This document shows positions 8,078 to 16,276 of a stretch of DNA of 64,000 nucleotides, one piece after another. Location of the stretch: NCBI RefSeq assembly GCF_030269445.1, contig NZ_BSTJ01000013.1, positions 161,454 to 225,453 of the forward strand, written 5' to 3'. The notes beneath the pieces were generated by a model. It saw only the letters and a list, made by a program, of their open reading frames with translations. It searched no databases and was not told where the DNA came from. A program made the position numbers and the translations under genes. Position 1 is the first letter of the stretch, and each line of letters opens with the position of its first letter. The DNA is from Actinoallomurus iriomotensis (GTDB lineage Bacteria; Actinomycetota; Actinomycetes; Streptosporangiales; Streptosporangiaceae).

Positions 8078-9439
8078 ATGACTCTCAGGTCACGGTCGAA
8101 GCGGGAAGGTGGCCGTACTTTCGCCGCAGGCCACTGGTCGTTCATGTTCGGGGAGATGGCCGCCTACGCGTTCGTCGTGCTGGTGCTGACCGGCACTTTC
8201 CTCACGTGCTTCTACGAACCGTCGATGGGCAGGACCGTCTACCACGGCACGTACGCTCCGCTCCGTGACGTCGGCATGAGCCAGGCCTACGCGTCGACAC
8301 TGCATCTCAGCTTCGATGTCCGCGGTGGCCTGCTGGTACGGCAGATCCACCACTGGGCCGCCCTCATCTTCGTCGCCGCGGTGCTGCTGCAGCTGTTGCG
8401 CCTGTTCTTCACCGGCGCGTTCCGCCGGCCGCGCGGGGCCAACTGGCTGATCTGGGTCACGCTGCTCGTGCTGGGCATGGCTGCCGGCGTCACCGGCACC
8501 GTACTGCCCGACGACCAGCTCTCCGGCGGCAGCCTCGGTCTCATCCAGGGGATCGTCCTGTCGATCCCGGTGGTCGGCAGCTACCTGTCACTCTGGCTGT
8601 TCGGCGGCGACTTCCCCGGCGACAGGATCATCCCCAACCTGTACGGCGCCCATCTCCTCATCACCGTCCTCATGCTCGGGCTGCTGGTCCTGCGGTACCG
8701 GCTCGTACGGCGACATGGCCACACGCGCTTCTCCGACCGGCACCCCGTCGGCATCGACCGGCGGGTCCGGCTGGCCTCATCCGGGGCGTTGTTTTGCGCG
8801 AGCTGCACGATCCTGGCCCTGCTCGGGCAGGCGGTCCAGGTCAATCCGATCTGGCTGTACGGCCCTTTCGAGCCCGGCGCGATCACCTCAGGTGCCGTAC
8901 CCGGCTGGTACATGGGCTTCCTCGACGGCGCACTGCGGATCATGCCGAACTGGGAACCGACCGTGTTCGGACACCCGCTCAGCCTCGCCGTGCTCGTCCC
9001 CGCGCTCGTCGTCCCCGGCTGCTTCTTCACCCTCCTGGCCGCCTACCCGGCGATCGAACGACGCTTCACCGGTGACGGACAACCGCACGGCTTGCTGGAC
9101 CGCCCGCGCGACCACGCCAACCGCACCGCGATCGGCGCGGCCGGGATCACCTTCTACGGTCTGCTGTGGGCCGCCGCCGCCAACGACCAGATCGCCACCC
9201 ACTTCGACCTGTCGCTGAACGCCCTCACCCTCTTCTTCCGCGTCGCCGTGATCGCGGGACCGTTCCTGGCCTTCGCCGTCACCCAGAGACTCTGTCTCGG
9301 CCTGCAACAACAAGAGCGCCACAGGAGGGAACACGGCATCGAGACCGGACTGCTCCGGCAGCTTCCGAACGGCGGCTTCGAGGAGATCACGCGCTCACCG
9401 GGGCGCGACGAGAGCGCCGGGTCGGCCATCCGAGCCTGA
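8078..9439 (+). CDS. Cytochrome b (QcrB) paralogue lacking the heme bH ligands
   Basis: A 453-residue membrane protein similar to the b subunit of the actinobacterial cytochrome bcc complex, which oxidises menaquinol. ATG 8078 follows GGGGAGG. Core landmarks are HWSFMFGEMAAYAF (19-32), STLHLSFDVRGGLLVRQIHH (73-92), LPDDQLSGGSLGL, LFGGDFPGDRIIPNLYGAH, ALRIMPNWEP and RLCLGLQQQERHRREHGIET. The first histidine in each ligand helix is kept (H91/H92 and H192). The second of each pair is replaced: Q105 where the family has VHLxR, and Y207 where it has xxHLxL. By homology that removes both ligands of the cytoplasmic-side heme. The N-terminal extension of usual QcrB is also missing. No qcrA or qcrC lies nearby. 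It may be a divergent paralogue or a decaying copy. Confidence 0.85.
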   Translation: MTLRSRSKREGGRTFAAGHWSFMFGEMAAYAFVVLVLTGTFLTCFYEPSMGRTVYHGTYAPLRDVGMSQAYASTLHLSFDVRGGLLVRQIHHWAALIFVAAVLLQLLRLFFTGAFRRPRGANWLIWVTLLVLGMAAGVTGTVLPDDQLSGGSLGLIQGIVLSIPVVGSYLSLWLFGGDFPGDRIIPNLYGAHLLITVLMLGLLVLRYRLVRRHGHTRFSDRHPVGIDRRVRLASSGALFCASCTILALLGQAVQVNPIWLYGPFEPGAITSGAVPGWYMGFLDGALRIMPNWEPTVFGHPLSLAVLVPALVVPGCFFTLLAAYPAIERRFTGDGQPHGLLDRPRDHANRTAIGAAGITFYGLLWAAAANDQIATHFDLSLNALTLFFRVAVIAGPFLAFAVTQRLCLGLQQQERHRREHGIETGLLRQLPNGGFEEITRSPGRDESAGSAIRA

Positions 9440-9445
9440 CCTCAG

Positions 9446-9476
9446 GCATCCGGGGTTCAAGTCCTTGGCGGCGCAC
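9446..9476 (+). other. tRNA 3'-end-like fragment
   Basis: CGGGG-TTCAAGT-CCTTG at 9451-9467 forms a proper T-arm with a consensus loop, followed by a seven-base GCGGCGC and A, as in the 3' end of a tRNA. No matching D-arm or anticodon arm lies upstream because the qcrB-like gene ends at 9439. It may be an attachment-site remnant. Confidence 0.4.
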
Positions 9477-9681
9477 TCGTGCTGAGCTGGGCATTCTCGA
9501 CGCTGTGGCTACACAGACCCGCCAGTCCCGCCGACAACGACCACGTGAACTTGCGGGTGGTTCTGTCTTGAACACGGTCATTTCTCTGCCGGTGGGCAGT
9601 CACTTCGGCGGCCGGCCAGTGCGGCATCCAGGGCGTCGGTGATGGTGATCGCCTAGATCGTTGATGGGATATGTGTGTTGG

Positions 9682-10056
9682 TCAATGGTCGTAGGCGATC
9701 AGGGAGCGCTTGACGGGTGCGTTGATCAGCCGGTTGTGCCAGATCGCGGCGTTGAGGGCGCGCTGGCTGGTGCGGGCCCATAGCCCGTCGATGGTGCGGG
9801 CGTTGTGGCGTTCAAGGCACCACCGGGCAGGCACCTGCGGCGATCGGGGTCACGTGCAGCAGGTGCAGGGCCTGTTTGCGTTCGTCGAGTTCTTTGGGGT
9901 TGGCCAGGCTGAAGGCCGTCACGACTCCTTCGGCGGTGGTGATGAGCATGAGTTTGGCGCCCCAGTAGAAGGCGTGGTGGGAGATGTCGCGGCCGTAGGC
10001 GGCGATCTCGCCCAGCAGCGAGCGGTCGACGGTGACACGCGAGGCGCCACACCGCA
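9682..10056 (-). pseudogene. IS982 family transposase, internal deletion
   Basis: Two pieces of an IS982-type transposase are joined on the minus strand. The upstream piece reads DRSLLGEIAAYGRDISHHAF, YWGAKLMLITTAEGVVTAF and SLANPKELDERK. The downstream piece, in another frame, reads LERHNARTIDGLWARTSQR and IWHNRLINAPVKRSLIAYDH, the native C-terminus, with its stop at 9682. About 90-100 residues around the second catalytic acid are missing between them near 9815. The N-terminal third is absent as well. Confidence 0.8.
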
Positions 10057-10098
10057 CCCGTGTCTCCGTACGGAGCAGCGCCGGGGGATTCCACCGGC

Positions 10099-11178
10099 TC
10101 ATGCGAGAGCCCACAACCGGCCACGACCCGCGGCGAACACCGTGCCCGCGGCGTCGACGGACGGCTGGTACGTGAGCGGCTCGCCGGGCCGCCACGTCCA
10201 GCGCTCCGCGCCCGAGTCTCCGGCCAGGCACCGCAGGAGGCATTCCGCCGACAGTGTGTACCAGCGGTGGTACTTCTCCCAGTAGTCGAGGTCGGGACTC
10301 GCGCCGAGGATGACGTCACCGGACGGCGTGGCCAGGAGCGCCCGTGGCTCGACCGTCAGCTCGTGCGTCCACGACACCTGACCGGACGGGTCGAGGAGTA
10401 CGACCCGCCGCGTCGTCGTGCCGTCGCCGGCGATCGTCGTCGGCCCCATCGCCACGACTCCGCGGCCGGGCAGAGCCGTCGATGGATGGTGGACGGCGAT
10501 CGGCGGCTCCAGCCGTCGTACCGTCTCCTCCCGCAGGTCGAACAGGTGGATCCCCCCATCGTCGGACCACCGGAGCTCCGCCACGACGACGTCGTCGCCG
10601 AACTCGGCGAGCGGTCTGGTCACCTCGTCGTACGGCGTCGGCGGCGGCTGCGTTCCGAAGCCCACGTGGCTCGCCACCCAGCCTTCCCGGCCCTCCGCGT
10701 CGTACGCCCGCAGAGTGGCGCCGTCGGCGGCGACGATCAGCTCGTTGACGGCCAGGGGCGCGGCACCGGCCCGCCCGGTCAGGGAGCGCCGCCAGCGTAC
10801 GGTGCCGTCCGCCGCCGCTTTGGTCAGCTCGTCGCCGTCCTGCTTGCTCCACCGCGCATAGAGGAGGTCGCCGTCCGGTGCGGTGGCGAGTTCGGTGACG
10901 ATCGTCTCGCGCCACCGCGCACAGGTGGTGCCCGTCTCACGGTCGCGGACGACCACGAACCCATCCTCGGCACGGGCGAACCGGCGCTCCGGCAGGAGTA
11001 CCGGGGCGCTGCGCACCATCGTCTCCGCCTCGGCCAGGACGCGGAACTCGCCCGGCGGCCTCGCGAGCCCCACGAATCCGCCAGCGGCGACCAGGCAGCC
11101 GCCCTCGGGCAGCGCGAGCAGCGTGCCGTCGGGGCCGTCCGGTAGCGGCACGGACCATTGAACCGAAACGTCACCCAC
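10099..11178 (-). CDS. PQQ-like beta-propeller protein, last gene of toxin-like operon
   Basis: A 359-residue protein without signal peptide or membrane helix, so probably cytoplasmic. It is built of recurring propeller blades of the PQQ/WD type, for example TLLALPEGGCLVAAGG, ELIVAADGATLRAYDAEGRE, GVVAMGPTTIAGDGTTTR and VVLLDPSGQVSWTHEL, and ends with a closing blade, GTVFAAGRGRLWAL. The start is a GTG at 11178, overlapping the end of the 1144-residue gene upstream by 8 bases, so both are translated together. No catalytic residues are evident. Its position directly after a large polymorphic effector is where an immunity or accessory protein is expected, but propeller proteins of this kind are not established immunity proteins, so this is only an inference. 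Confidence 0.7.
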   Translation of the reverse strand: MGDVSVQWSVPLPDGPDGTLLALPEGGCLVAAGGFVGLARPPGEFRVLAEAETMVRSAPVLLPERRFARAEDGFVVVRDRETGTTCARWRETIVTELATAPDGDLLYARWSKQDGDELTKAAADGTVRWRRSLTGRAGAAPLAVNELIVAADGATLRAYDAEGREGWVASHVGFGTQPPPTPYDEVTRPLAEFGDDVVVAELRWSDDGGIHLFDLREETVRRLEPPIAVHHPSTALPGRGVVAMGPTTIAGDGTTTRRVVLLDPSGQVSWTHELTVEPRALLATPSGDVILGASPDLDYWEKYHRWYTLSAECLLRCLAGDSGAERWTWRPGEPLTYQPSVDAAGTVFAAGRGRLWALA

Positions 11179-14100
11179 CCTGCGCTCCCAACTCCCGGAG
11201 AATGTCCACCGCGGCGGCCTGCTGGGCCTCCGCCACCTCGCGCGGCAGGCCCGCCGGAAGAGGCCTGTTCAGGCCCGCGAAGAGCAGGGCACTGCACGTC
11301 TCGAAGGCGCGTACGGCACCCGGCGGGATGCCCGGGCCGCCGGCCAGCGCGAACGACTGCTCGAAGTGCTGCCATAAAGCATGGCTCTCCGCCCTGGGAA
11401 GGTCGAGGATGCGGGAGAAGACCTCCAGCGACGCCTTGAGCTCGCCGAGGTCGTGGGCCGGAGCGCCGATGCCGTCTCCGGCGGCGTCCACCGACTCGTG
11501 TGCCCGGGAGACATCGATGAGCGTGACCCGTTTGGTCGCGGGGTCATAGAACAGGTTGCCGGGATTGGTGTCGTTGTGCAGCGCGGACGCCGCGCCGGGA
11601 TCGTTTTCCAACTGGGCGATCGACTGTCGCACGGACGCGTGGAGCCCCTCGACGTCGATCCGTCGCGCCTCGAAGACCTCTGGATGCTGGAGCATGAGGT
11701 CGGCCTGCCCGCGCAGCGTGTCGAGGTACCACTGCAGGTACGCAGGTGACGGCGACCGCTCCGGCCGCAAGGTCAGCCGATAGAGCTCGGCGAGGGCTCC
11801 GGCGATCTCGCCGACTCCCTCGTGCGCCGTCGCGAACGCCGCGGCGCGGTCGCCCGGTGGCGCGTCCCGTACCGCCTGGATCAGGTTGGTCAGCGAGTCT
11901 CCGCGCGCCAGTGAGAACGTCCCGATTCCGACCTCCGATCCATCGGAGAGCCGGGCGATCCCGACGGAGAGCGTCTCCGGCACGTCGAACTTCGTGAACC
12001 GTCCATCACGCAGGCCGTGCAGTCCGGACAGCTCCTTGGCGAACTCGTCGAGGTCAGGGAAGATCTTGGTGACCGCGACCCGTTCCCGTACGCCGGGCTC
12101 CGGCACATGGTCGATGAAGATCACCGGAGCGCCCGACGCTCCCTGGGGTCCGTCGCCGCCGAGCCGGTGTGGCTGGATCTGGTCCGCGGGCAGGCCCACC
12201 GACCGGGCGCCGAAATCGCGCACCGTGTCGTGGACCGCGTCGTACACGCCGCCCGGACCCGCGGCCGTGCTGAGGGCGCCGTCGGGCGTCATGTGGAGGT
12301 CCGGAGTGATGTCCGGCAGGCGGGGGAGCGTGTCCACCCAGTCTCGTAGCGCCTGCGGGTCGATCTGCCCAGACTCGCTGCGCAGGGCGGCGGCTCCCTG
12401 CTCCGCGGCGGCGCCGGACCCGTCGGCCGGCGCTCCGGCGTCGCTGAGCGGTGCGTGGAGCGGGGAGGCACCGTCCGTGCCGGGATGCGACGGGTCGGAC
12501 ACTCCATCCCGTCTCTGGTGGGCCGGCTCGTGGCGGGTCGCCTCTCCGCCGGGCCGAGGCTGATCGAGGATCGCGTCGCCCACGGCCGCCGGGGGAGCCT
12601 GGCCACCGCCCGTCGTGGGTGCCGCACCGGACGCCCGGTCGTCCGGCGCGACCGGCCGTTCCTGCGGCACCGGTTGCCTCGGGTCGGTGGGCCGGCCGGA
12701 CCCGACGACGGAAGACTGCCCGCCCGTGCCCGGAACGTCCGCTACGCGGGCTTGCGGCTCGGCGGAGGAGACGTTCGGCCGCGGTGCCCTGGTCTCTCCG
12801 GCTGCTGAGGGGTTGAGGATGTTCGCGATGCGGTTCGACGGGCCAGCGCCGGCGTCCGGTCCGCGCGGCGCGGGGCCGACTCCCTCACCGGCCGGGGGTC
12901 CCGCCGCGGGGGGCTGCACCTGCGGTTCGCCTGTGACGTGCCGCGGCTGATCCGCGGTGGAGACCGTCGGGTCGCTGTGGGGGGCGGCCGGACCATGGTC
13001 CGGGGCCGGGCCGGCGGACAGCGTGGTCTGTGGCTCCGGGGTGGGACCGGCGGACAGCGTGGTCTGTGGCTCCGGGGTGGGACTGGCGGACGGCGTGGTC
13101 TGTGGCTCGGTCGCGCCGGTCGCGGTCCCTGGATCGGTACTCGTCTCGGGCCCGGTCGCGGCCCCGGGTTGTGACCCGTGGTTCACCGGCTGAACGTCAA
13201 TATCCTTACCGACGCCGGTGTCGGAGATCGGGAGTCCGCCTCCCGAGTCGGCGGGAGGGGTACGGCCGTGGGTGGGCTCCGGGACGCCGCCGTCGGACAG
13301 TTCCACCTTCGGGAGCCTGGGACCGGAGTCGCCTCCGTGCGAGAAGGAGCCCAGCAGGGCCATGCCCAACCCGGCTTCCAGGTCACGGCCGAGATCGACG
13401 TGTCCGTCGTTCGCGATGGCCTCGGAACCGGCCATGACGCCGGTGCCGGCCGTCCAGTTGATGCTCAGCCGGGCACCGAAGCCCTTCGGGCCGTCGGCCG
13501 ACATCCAGCCGGCCAGTTTGGCGGTGAAGGGGTTGTCGCCCCTGGCGATCCACCCCAGGGTGCCGCCGGCGACACCACCCGCCACCGTGCCATTGACGAA
13601 TTCGCCGACGTTGAAGCCGTCCTGGAGGCCGTACTCCATGCGAGTGCCCTGCGCGATGAGATCCAGGCCGCCGCCGAACCACATCCCCGTACCGACGGAC
13701 TTGGCCAGGTACAACAGGACGGCCCGGAGCGACTGTGCCTCGGCCTCGACGGCCGCCATGGCCGCTCCCTCGGCCTCGGGACCCAGAATCGAGGACAGGA
13801 ACAACCCGGCGATGACCGTCGCTGCGACGAACTCCGCAGAGCGGATGAACTGGTCTCTGCCCGCGTTCTTCTGCCTGATCAGGAAATCCACCGCGTTCGC
13901 GATGCTCCCGCACACCACGGCCAGCCAGATCAGGCCGCCCTCGTCGCCGGCGCCGGCCAGCGCCGCCGCGAACGAGGCGTAATTCTTCGCCGTGTCGCCG
14001 GCGTTGTGCATGGTGACCGTGCGGCTGTGCCCGTTGACGTCGTTGGCCACCTCGATGATCGAGTTGGCTGCGTCCTGCCAGGCGGTGCGCAACCGGGCCA

Positions 14101-14605
14101 GATCTCCAACGTTGCCGTCGGGATACTCGCATCCCCCGATCGCCATCTCGAACACTCGCTCGAGGAGGGCGATCGCCCACGTGAGACCGGAGGGCGGAGG
14201 GTCGGAGACAGGCAGGGTGTTGGCGAGCGACGGCAGATGGTAAGGGTCTTGCGCGGCGACGCCCTTGTCGGCCGCGTGCGCCGGCAGCGCCGAACCCACG
14301 GTGCTCGCCTCTTCGGCCACCCGGTACGTGCGGCCCGCGATGATGAGTTTTTCCCCTGTGGCGCGTACGAGGTTGACCATCGTCTCCAGCTCGGTCAGCA
14401 CGCGGTCACGTACCTCGTGATATCCCGTGGCCCCGTCCTGCCCGTCGAAGAACGCCCGTCCGAACTGGTCGGTACCCCAGCACGCTCCCACCTGGCCCTG
14501 CTCGTCGCACAGGGCGTCTACGGCTTTCGCCAGCTTGTCCGAGGCATCGGACATCCCCCGCCCGGCGATCACCCACGTGTGAGGTCGAGCCGTGTAACCG
14601 GCCAC
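11171..14605 (-). CDS. Large WXG100-like polymorphic protein with C-terminal kinase-like domain
   Basis: A 1144-residue protein. The GTG at 14605 is preferred because GAGAGGAAG lies just upstream; an ATG 17 codons later is possible. Residues 1-330 resemble the N-terminal domain of actinobacterial type VII-secreted polymorphic toxins (CpnT-like): a helical part, then hydrophobic and glycine-rich segments such as FVNGTVAGGVAGGTLGWIAR. Residues about 420-800 form a Pro/Ala/Gly/Thr-rich linker with repeats. Residues about 820-1140 look like an aminoglycoside-phosphotransferase-type kinase: VAVTKIFP with K847, the Brenner motif HNDTNPGN (H1010, D1012, N1017) and LIDVS with D1031 in the metal-binding position. 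All catalytic positions are present. It is third of four tightly packed genes, after a YbaB-like gene. Kinase-like toxins modify translation or other targets in known systems; the target here is unknown. Confidence 0.75.
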   Translation of the reverse strand: MAGYTARPHTWVIAGRGMSDASDKLAKAVDALCDEQGQVGACWGTDQFGRAFFDGQDGATGYHEVRDRVLTELETMVNLVRATGEKLIIAGRTYRVAEEASTVGSALPAHAADKGVAAQDPYHLPSLANTLPVSDPPPSGLTWAIALLERVFEMAIGGCEYPDGNVGDLARLRTAWQDAANSIIEVANDVNGHSRTVTMHNAGDTAKNYASFAAALAGAGDEGGLIWLAVVCGSIANAVDFLIRQKNAGRDQFIRSAEFVAATVIAGLFLSSILGPEAEGAAMAAVEAEAQSLRAVLLYLAKSVGTGMWFGGGLDLIAQGTRMEYGLQDGFNVGEFVNGTVAGGVAGGTLGWIARGDNPFTAKLAGWMSADGPKGFGARLSINWTAGTGVMAGSEAIANDGHVDLGRDLEAGLGMALLGSFSHGGDSGPRLPKVELSDGGVPEPTHGRTPPADSGGGLPISDTGVGKDIDVQPVNHGSQPGAATGPETSTDPGTATGATEPQTTPSASPTPEPQTTLSAGPTPEPQTTLSAGPAPDHGPAAPHSDPTVSTADQPRHVTGEPQVQPPAAGPPAGEGVGPAPRGPDAGAGPSNRIANILNPSAAGETRAPRPNVSSAEPQARVADVPGTGGQSSVVGSGRPTDPRQPVPQERPVAPDDRASGAAPTTGGGQAPPAAVGDAILDQPRPGGEATRHEPAHQRRDGVSDPSHPGTDGASPLHAPLSDAGAPADGSGAAAEQGAAALRSESGQIDPQALRDWVDTLPRLPDITPDLHMTPDGALSTAAGPGGVYDAVHDTVRDFGARSVGLPADQIQPHRLGGDGPQGASGAPVIFIDHVPEPGVRERVAVTKIFPDLDEFAKELSGLHGLRDGRFTKFDVPETLSVGIARLSDGSEVGIGTFSLARGDSLTNLIQAVRDAPPGDRAAAFATAHEGVGEIAGALAELYRLTLRPERSPSPAYLQWYLDTLRGQADLMLQHPEVFEARRIDVEGLHASVRQSIAQLENDPGAASALHNDTNPGNLFYDPATKRVTLIDVSRAHESVDAAGDGIGAPAHDLGELKASLEVFSRILDLPRAESHALWQHFEQSFALAGGPGIPPGAVRAFETCSALLFAGLNRPLPAGLPREVAEAQQAAAVDILRELGAQGG
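13004..13111. repeat. Three tandem 36-bp units in the linker of the polymorphic protein
   Basis: Three near-identical 36-bp units containing CGGACAGCGTGGTCTGTGGC (the third with single changes) encode repeated PEPQTTLSAGP-type peptides on the minus strand. They are in frame, so copy number can change without breaking the gene. Confidence 0.85.
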
Positions 14606-14609
14606 TTCC

Positions 14610-14999
14610 TCACTTCCTCTCTTCTGAGGCAGCCGGTCCCGTCGGGAAGTACTTGGAAAGATCGTCCTCGGCCTGCCTGAGCCGCTCGGCCAGGGAATCC
14701 GGCATGTGCTCGGCGACGACCTTCCTCTCTCGCTCGGTGATTTCACGAGCGGCCTTGTCGATCAGCTCCATGACCGTGGCGGCGAGTCTTTGGGGATTGA
14801 GCCGCTCGTACGCCTGCGGCTCGAACCGGATGTCGCGCACCCGGCCGCCCGGACCCAAGCGGACCTGCACCAGACCGTCACGCGAACGCGCCGTGACGCT
14901 CAGGTCCTTCAACTCGGCCCGTAAGCGGCCGAGTCCGGCCATGCGCCGCCGATGGGTCTCAGCCGCTTCCTCCAGCGACGCTCGCAGTTCCTCGTCCAC
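14610..14999 (-). CDS. YbaB/EbfC-like DNA-binding family protein
   Basis: A 129-residue protein with the YbaB/EbfC layout. A long N-terminal coiled helix (ELRASLEEAAETHRRRMAGL, LGRLRAELKDLSVTARSRDG) leads into a small beta sheet (VQVRLGPGGRVRDIRFEPQA) and a C-terminal helix (NPQRLAATVMELIDKAAREI). Standard YbaB proteins bind DNA as dimers, but copies next to WXG100 and polymorphic-toxin genes in actinobacteria probably serve type VII secretion, for example as chaperone or co-substrate. The stop is followed 4 bases later by the start of the large effector. An 11-base gap separates it from the 105-residue gene upstream, so the four genes form one operon. Confidence 0.75.
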   Translation of the reverse strand: MDEELRASLEEAAETHRRRMAGLGRLRAELKDLSVTARSRDGLVQVRLGPGGRVRDIRFEPQAYERLNPQRLAATVMELIDKAAREITERERKVVAEHMPDSLAERLRQAEDDLSKYFPTGPAASEERK

Positions 15000-15011
15000 G
15001 CTCCGCCTTTC

Positions 15012-15329
15012 TCACCGGTGCCGGCGAGTCCGCATGAGGAGTTCGACCTCTGCCGATGTAGGGTCCGACGCCACCTCGATCCGGCCAGTCGGCGTGTCGA
15101 ACACGATCGGTGGCGGCACGTCGTCCGCCTGGTCCGCGACGATGCGGATATCACCGTCGGCCCAGCCGGCGAGCCGGGCGAAGCCCTCCTCGTCGAGCCG
15201 TCCTCCGATCGCATGCTCGACGATCTGCCGAACGTACGGTGAGCTCGCTCTCAGCGCCCCCGCGTCGGGCGACTTGGCGGCACCGACCTGTGCGCCGTCG
15301 CCGGCCCGTAGCACTATCAGCCTCAACAT
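15012..15329 (-). CDS. Small hypothetical protein, first gene of toxin-like operon
   Basis: A 105-residue protein starting at an ATG at 15329. It begins with a short hydrophobic strand, MLRLIVLRAG, and has a central acidic helix-rich part (IVEHAIGGRLDEEGFARLAG). Near the end is an alternating segment typical of beta strands, PPIVFDTPTGRIEVAS, and the final residues are basic (LMRTRRHR). I recognise no family, signal peptide or membrane helix. It opens the operon that continues with the YbaB-like gene, the kinase-domain effector and the propeller gene, all within a few bases of each other. A role in effector production or secretion is likely by context only. Confidence 0.6.
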   Translation of the reverse strand: MLRLIVLRAGDGAQVGAAKSPDAGALRASSPYVRQIVEHAIGGRLDEEGFARLAGWADGDIRIVADQADDVPPPIVFDTPTGRIEVASDPTSAEVELLMRTRRHR

Positions 15330-15589
15330 GTTCTGCCCCTCGAACCCATGAGAACGTGTGGGTCGTGACCACCGCGCGGAAACTTTCGGCCCGTCAATGG
15401 TATCGATGTGCAGAGCGGTCAGAGGTTTGATAGTAGGGGTGGCCGGCCCTCCATTCCTAGAGGACCAGTGTCGTGTCAGTCGCGTTGTACGCTTCTAAAA
15501 AATTCCAAGGGTCATCGGACTGTCCGAAAATGGGCATTGTCAGTGTCCGATTCCAGCAGGCTGCGGGAGTTGTATTGGACAGGGGAGAG

Positions 15590-16240
15590 GTGATCGAGCG
15601 AACCGCCGCGTTCGTTCGAAGTCGCCTGCATTCTGATTCGTCAGGCCACGACTGGTGGCACGTTGAACGAGTCCGAGGGCTCGCACTCCTGCTCGGGCGG
15701 CGAGAAGGCGCTGATGAGTACATCACGGAGCTCGCGGCGTTGCTGCACGACGTGTCCGACTACAAGTTCAACGGCGGCGACCTGGACGAGGGATCGCGGG
15801 TCTCATACGACCTGTTGCGTGATCTGGGAGAGAGCGAGGCGTGCGCCCGGTCGGTGGCCGAGGTCGTGCGCAATGTGTCGTTCACGGGCGCCGGCAGCGT
15901 TTCCAGGATGCGCACGATCGAGGGGATGGTGGTCCAGGACGCTGATCGGCTGGACGCCATGGGGGCGATCGGAATAGCCCGGGCGTTCGCGTACGGGGCG
16001 GTGAAAGGCGAGGCGATGTTCGATCCCGACCAGGCACCTCACCTGCATGCGAGTGAGGCGGAGTACCTGGCCCGGGACGGCTCCACGATCAACCACTTCT
16101 ACGAGAAGCTGCTTCTCCTGAAGGACCGGATGAACACCGAGAGCGGTCGATCATTCGCCGAAAGACGGCATCGGGTGATCGAGGCGTTCGTGCACGACTT
16201 CGTGGCCGAGTGGCGGCTCGAGGACCTGCCGGAATTGTAG
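15590..16240 (+). CDS. HD-domain phosphohydrolase (YedJ-like)
   Basis: A 216-residue metal-dependent phosphohydrolase of the HD superfamily. The metal ligands lie in HDWWHVERV (first His), LAALLHDVSDYKF (the HD pair) and the later QDADRLDAMGAIGIARAF, typical of the YedJ group, where DADRLD supplies the final aspartate. A GTG at 15590 gives the family's usual length. The frame also extends to a GTG at 15473, but that has no ribosome binding site and adds 39 atypical residues. AGGGGAG sits only 2 bases before the preferred GTG, so the exact start is uncertain. The gene is followed 36 bases later by a MazG-like gene on the same strand. Both families act on nucleotides, suggesting a nucleotide clean-up pair. 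The substrate is unknown. Confidence 0.8.
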   Translation: MIERTAAFVRSRLHSDSSGHDWWHVERVRGLALLLGRREGADEYITELAALLHDVSDYKFNGGDLDEGSRVSYDLLRDLGESEACARSVAEVVRNVSFTGAGSVSRMRTIEGMVVQDADRLDAMGAIGIARAFAYGAVKGEAMFDPDQAPHLHASEAEYLARDGSTINHFYEKLLLLKDRMNTESGRSFAERRHRVIEAFVHDFVAEWRLEDLPEL

Positions 16241-16276
16241 CGGCCACGGGTCCGTGGCTTCTGTTAACATCGGCCG

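Noticed and set aside
9710-10285. A plus-strand protein over the IS982 remnant
   Set aside because: The minus strand carries the recognisable transposase; the plus-strand frame is its shadow.
13004-13111. A CRISPR array
   Set aside because: The 36-bp units are contiguous without spacers, in frame inside a coding region, and encode a repeated linker peptide.
12451-13437. Arg-rich plus-strand frames over the linker of the polymorphic protein
   Set aside because: They are antisense to a Pro/Ala/Gly-rich linker, which always gives long open Arg/Gly frames.
15473-15589. The GTG at 15473 as start of the HD-domain gene
   Set aside because: No ribosome binding site, and the extra 39 residues do not look like the start of this family. 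It cannot be fully excluded.
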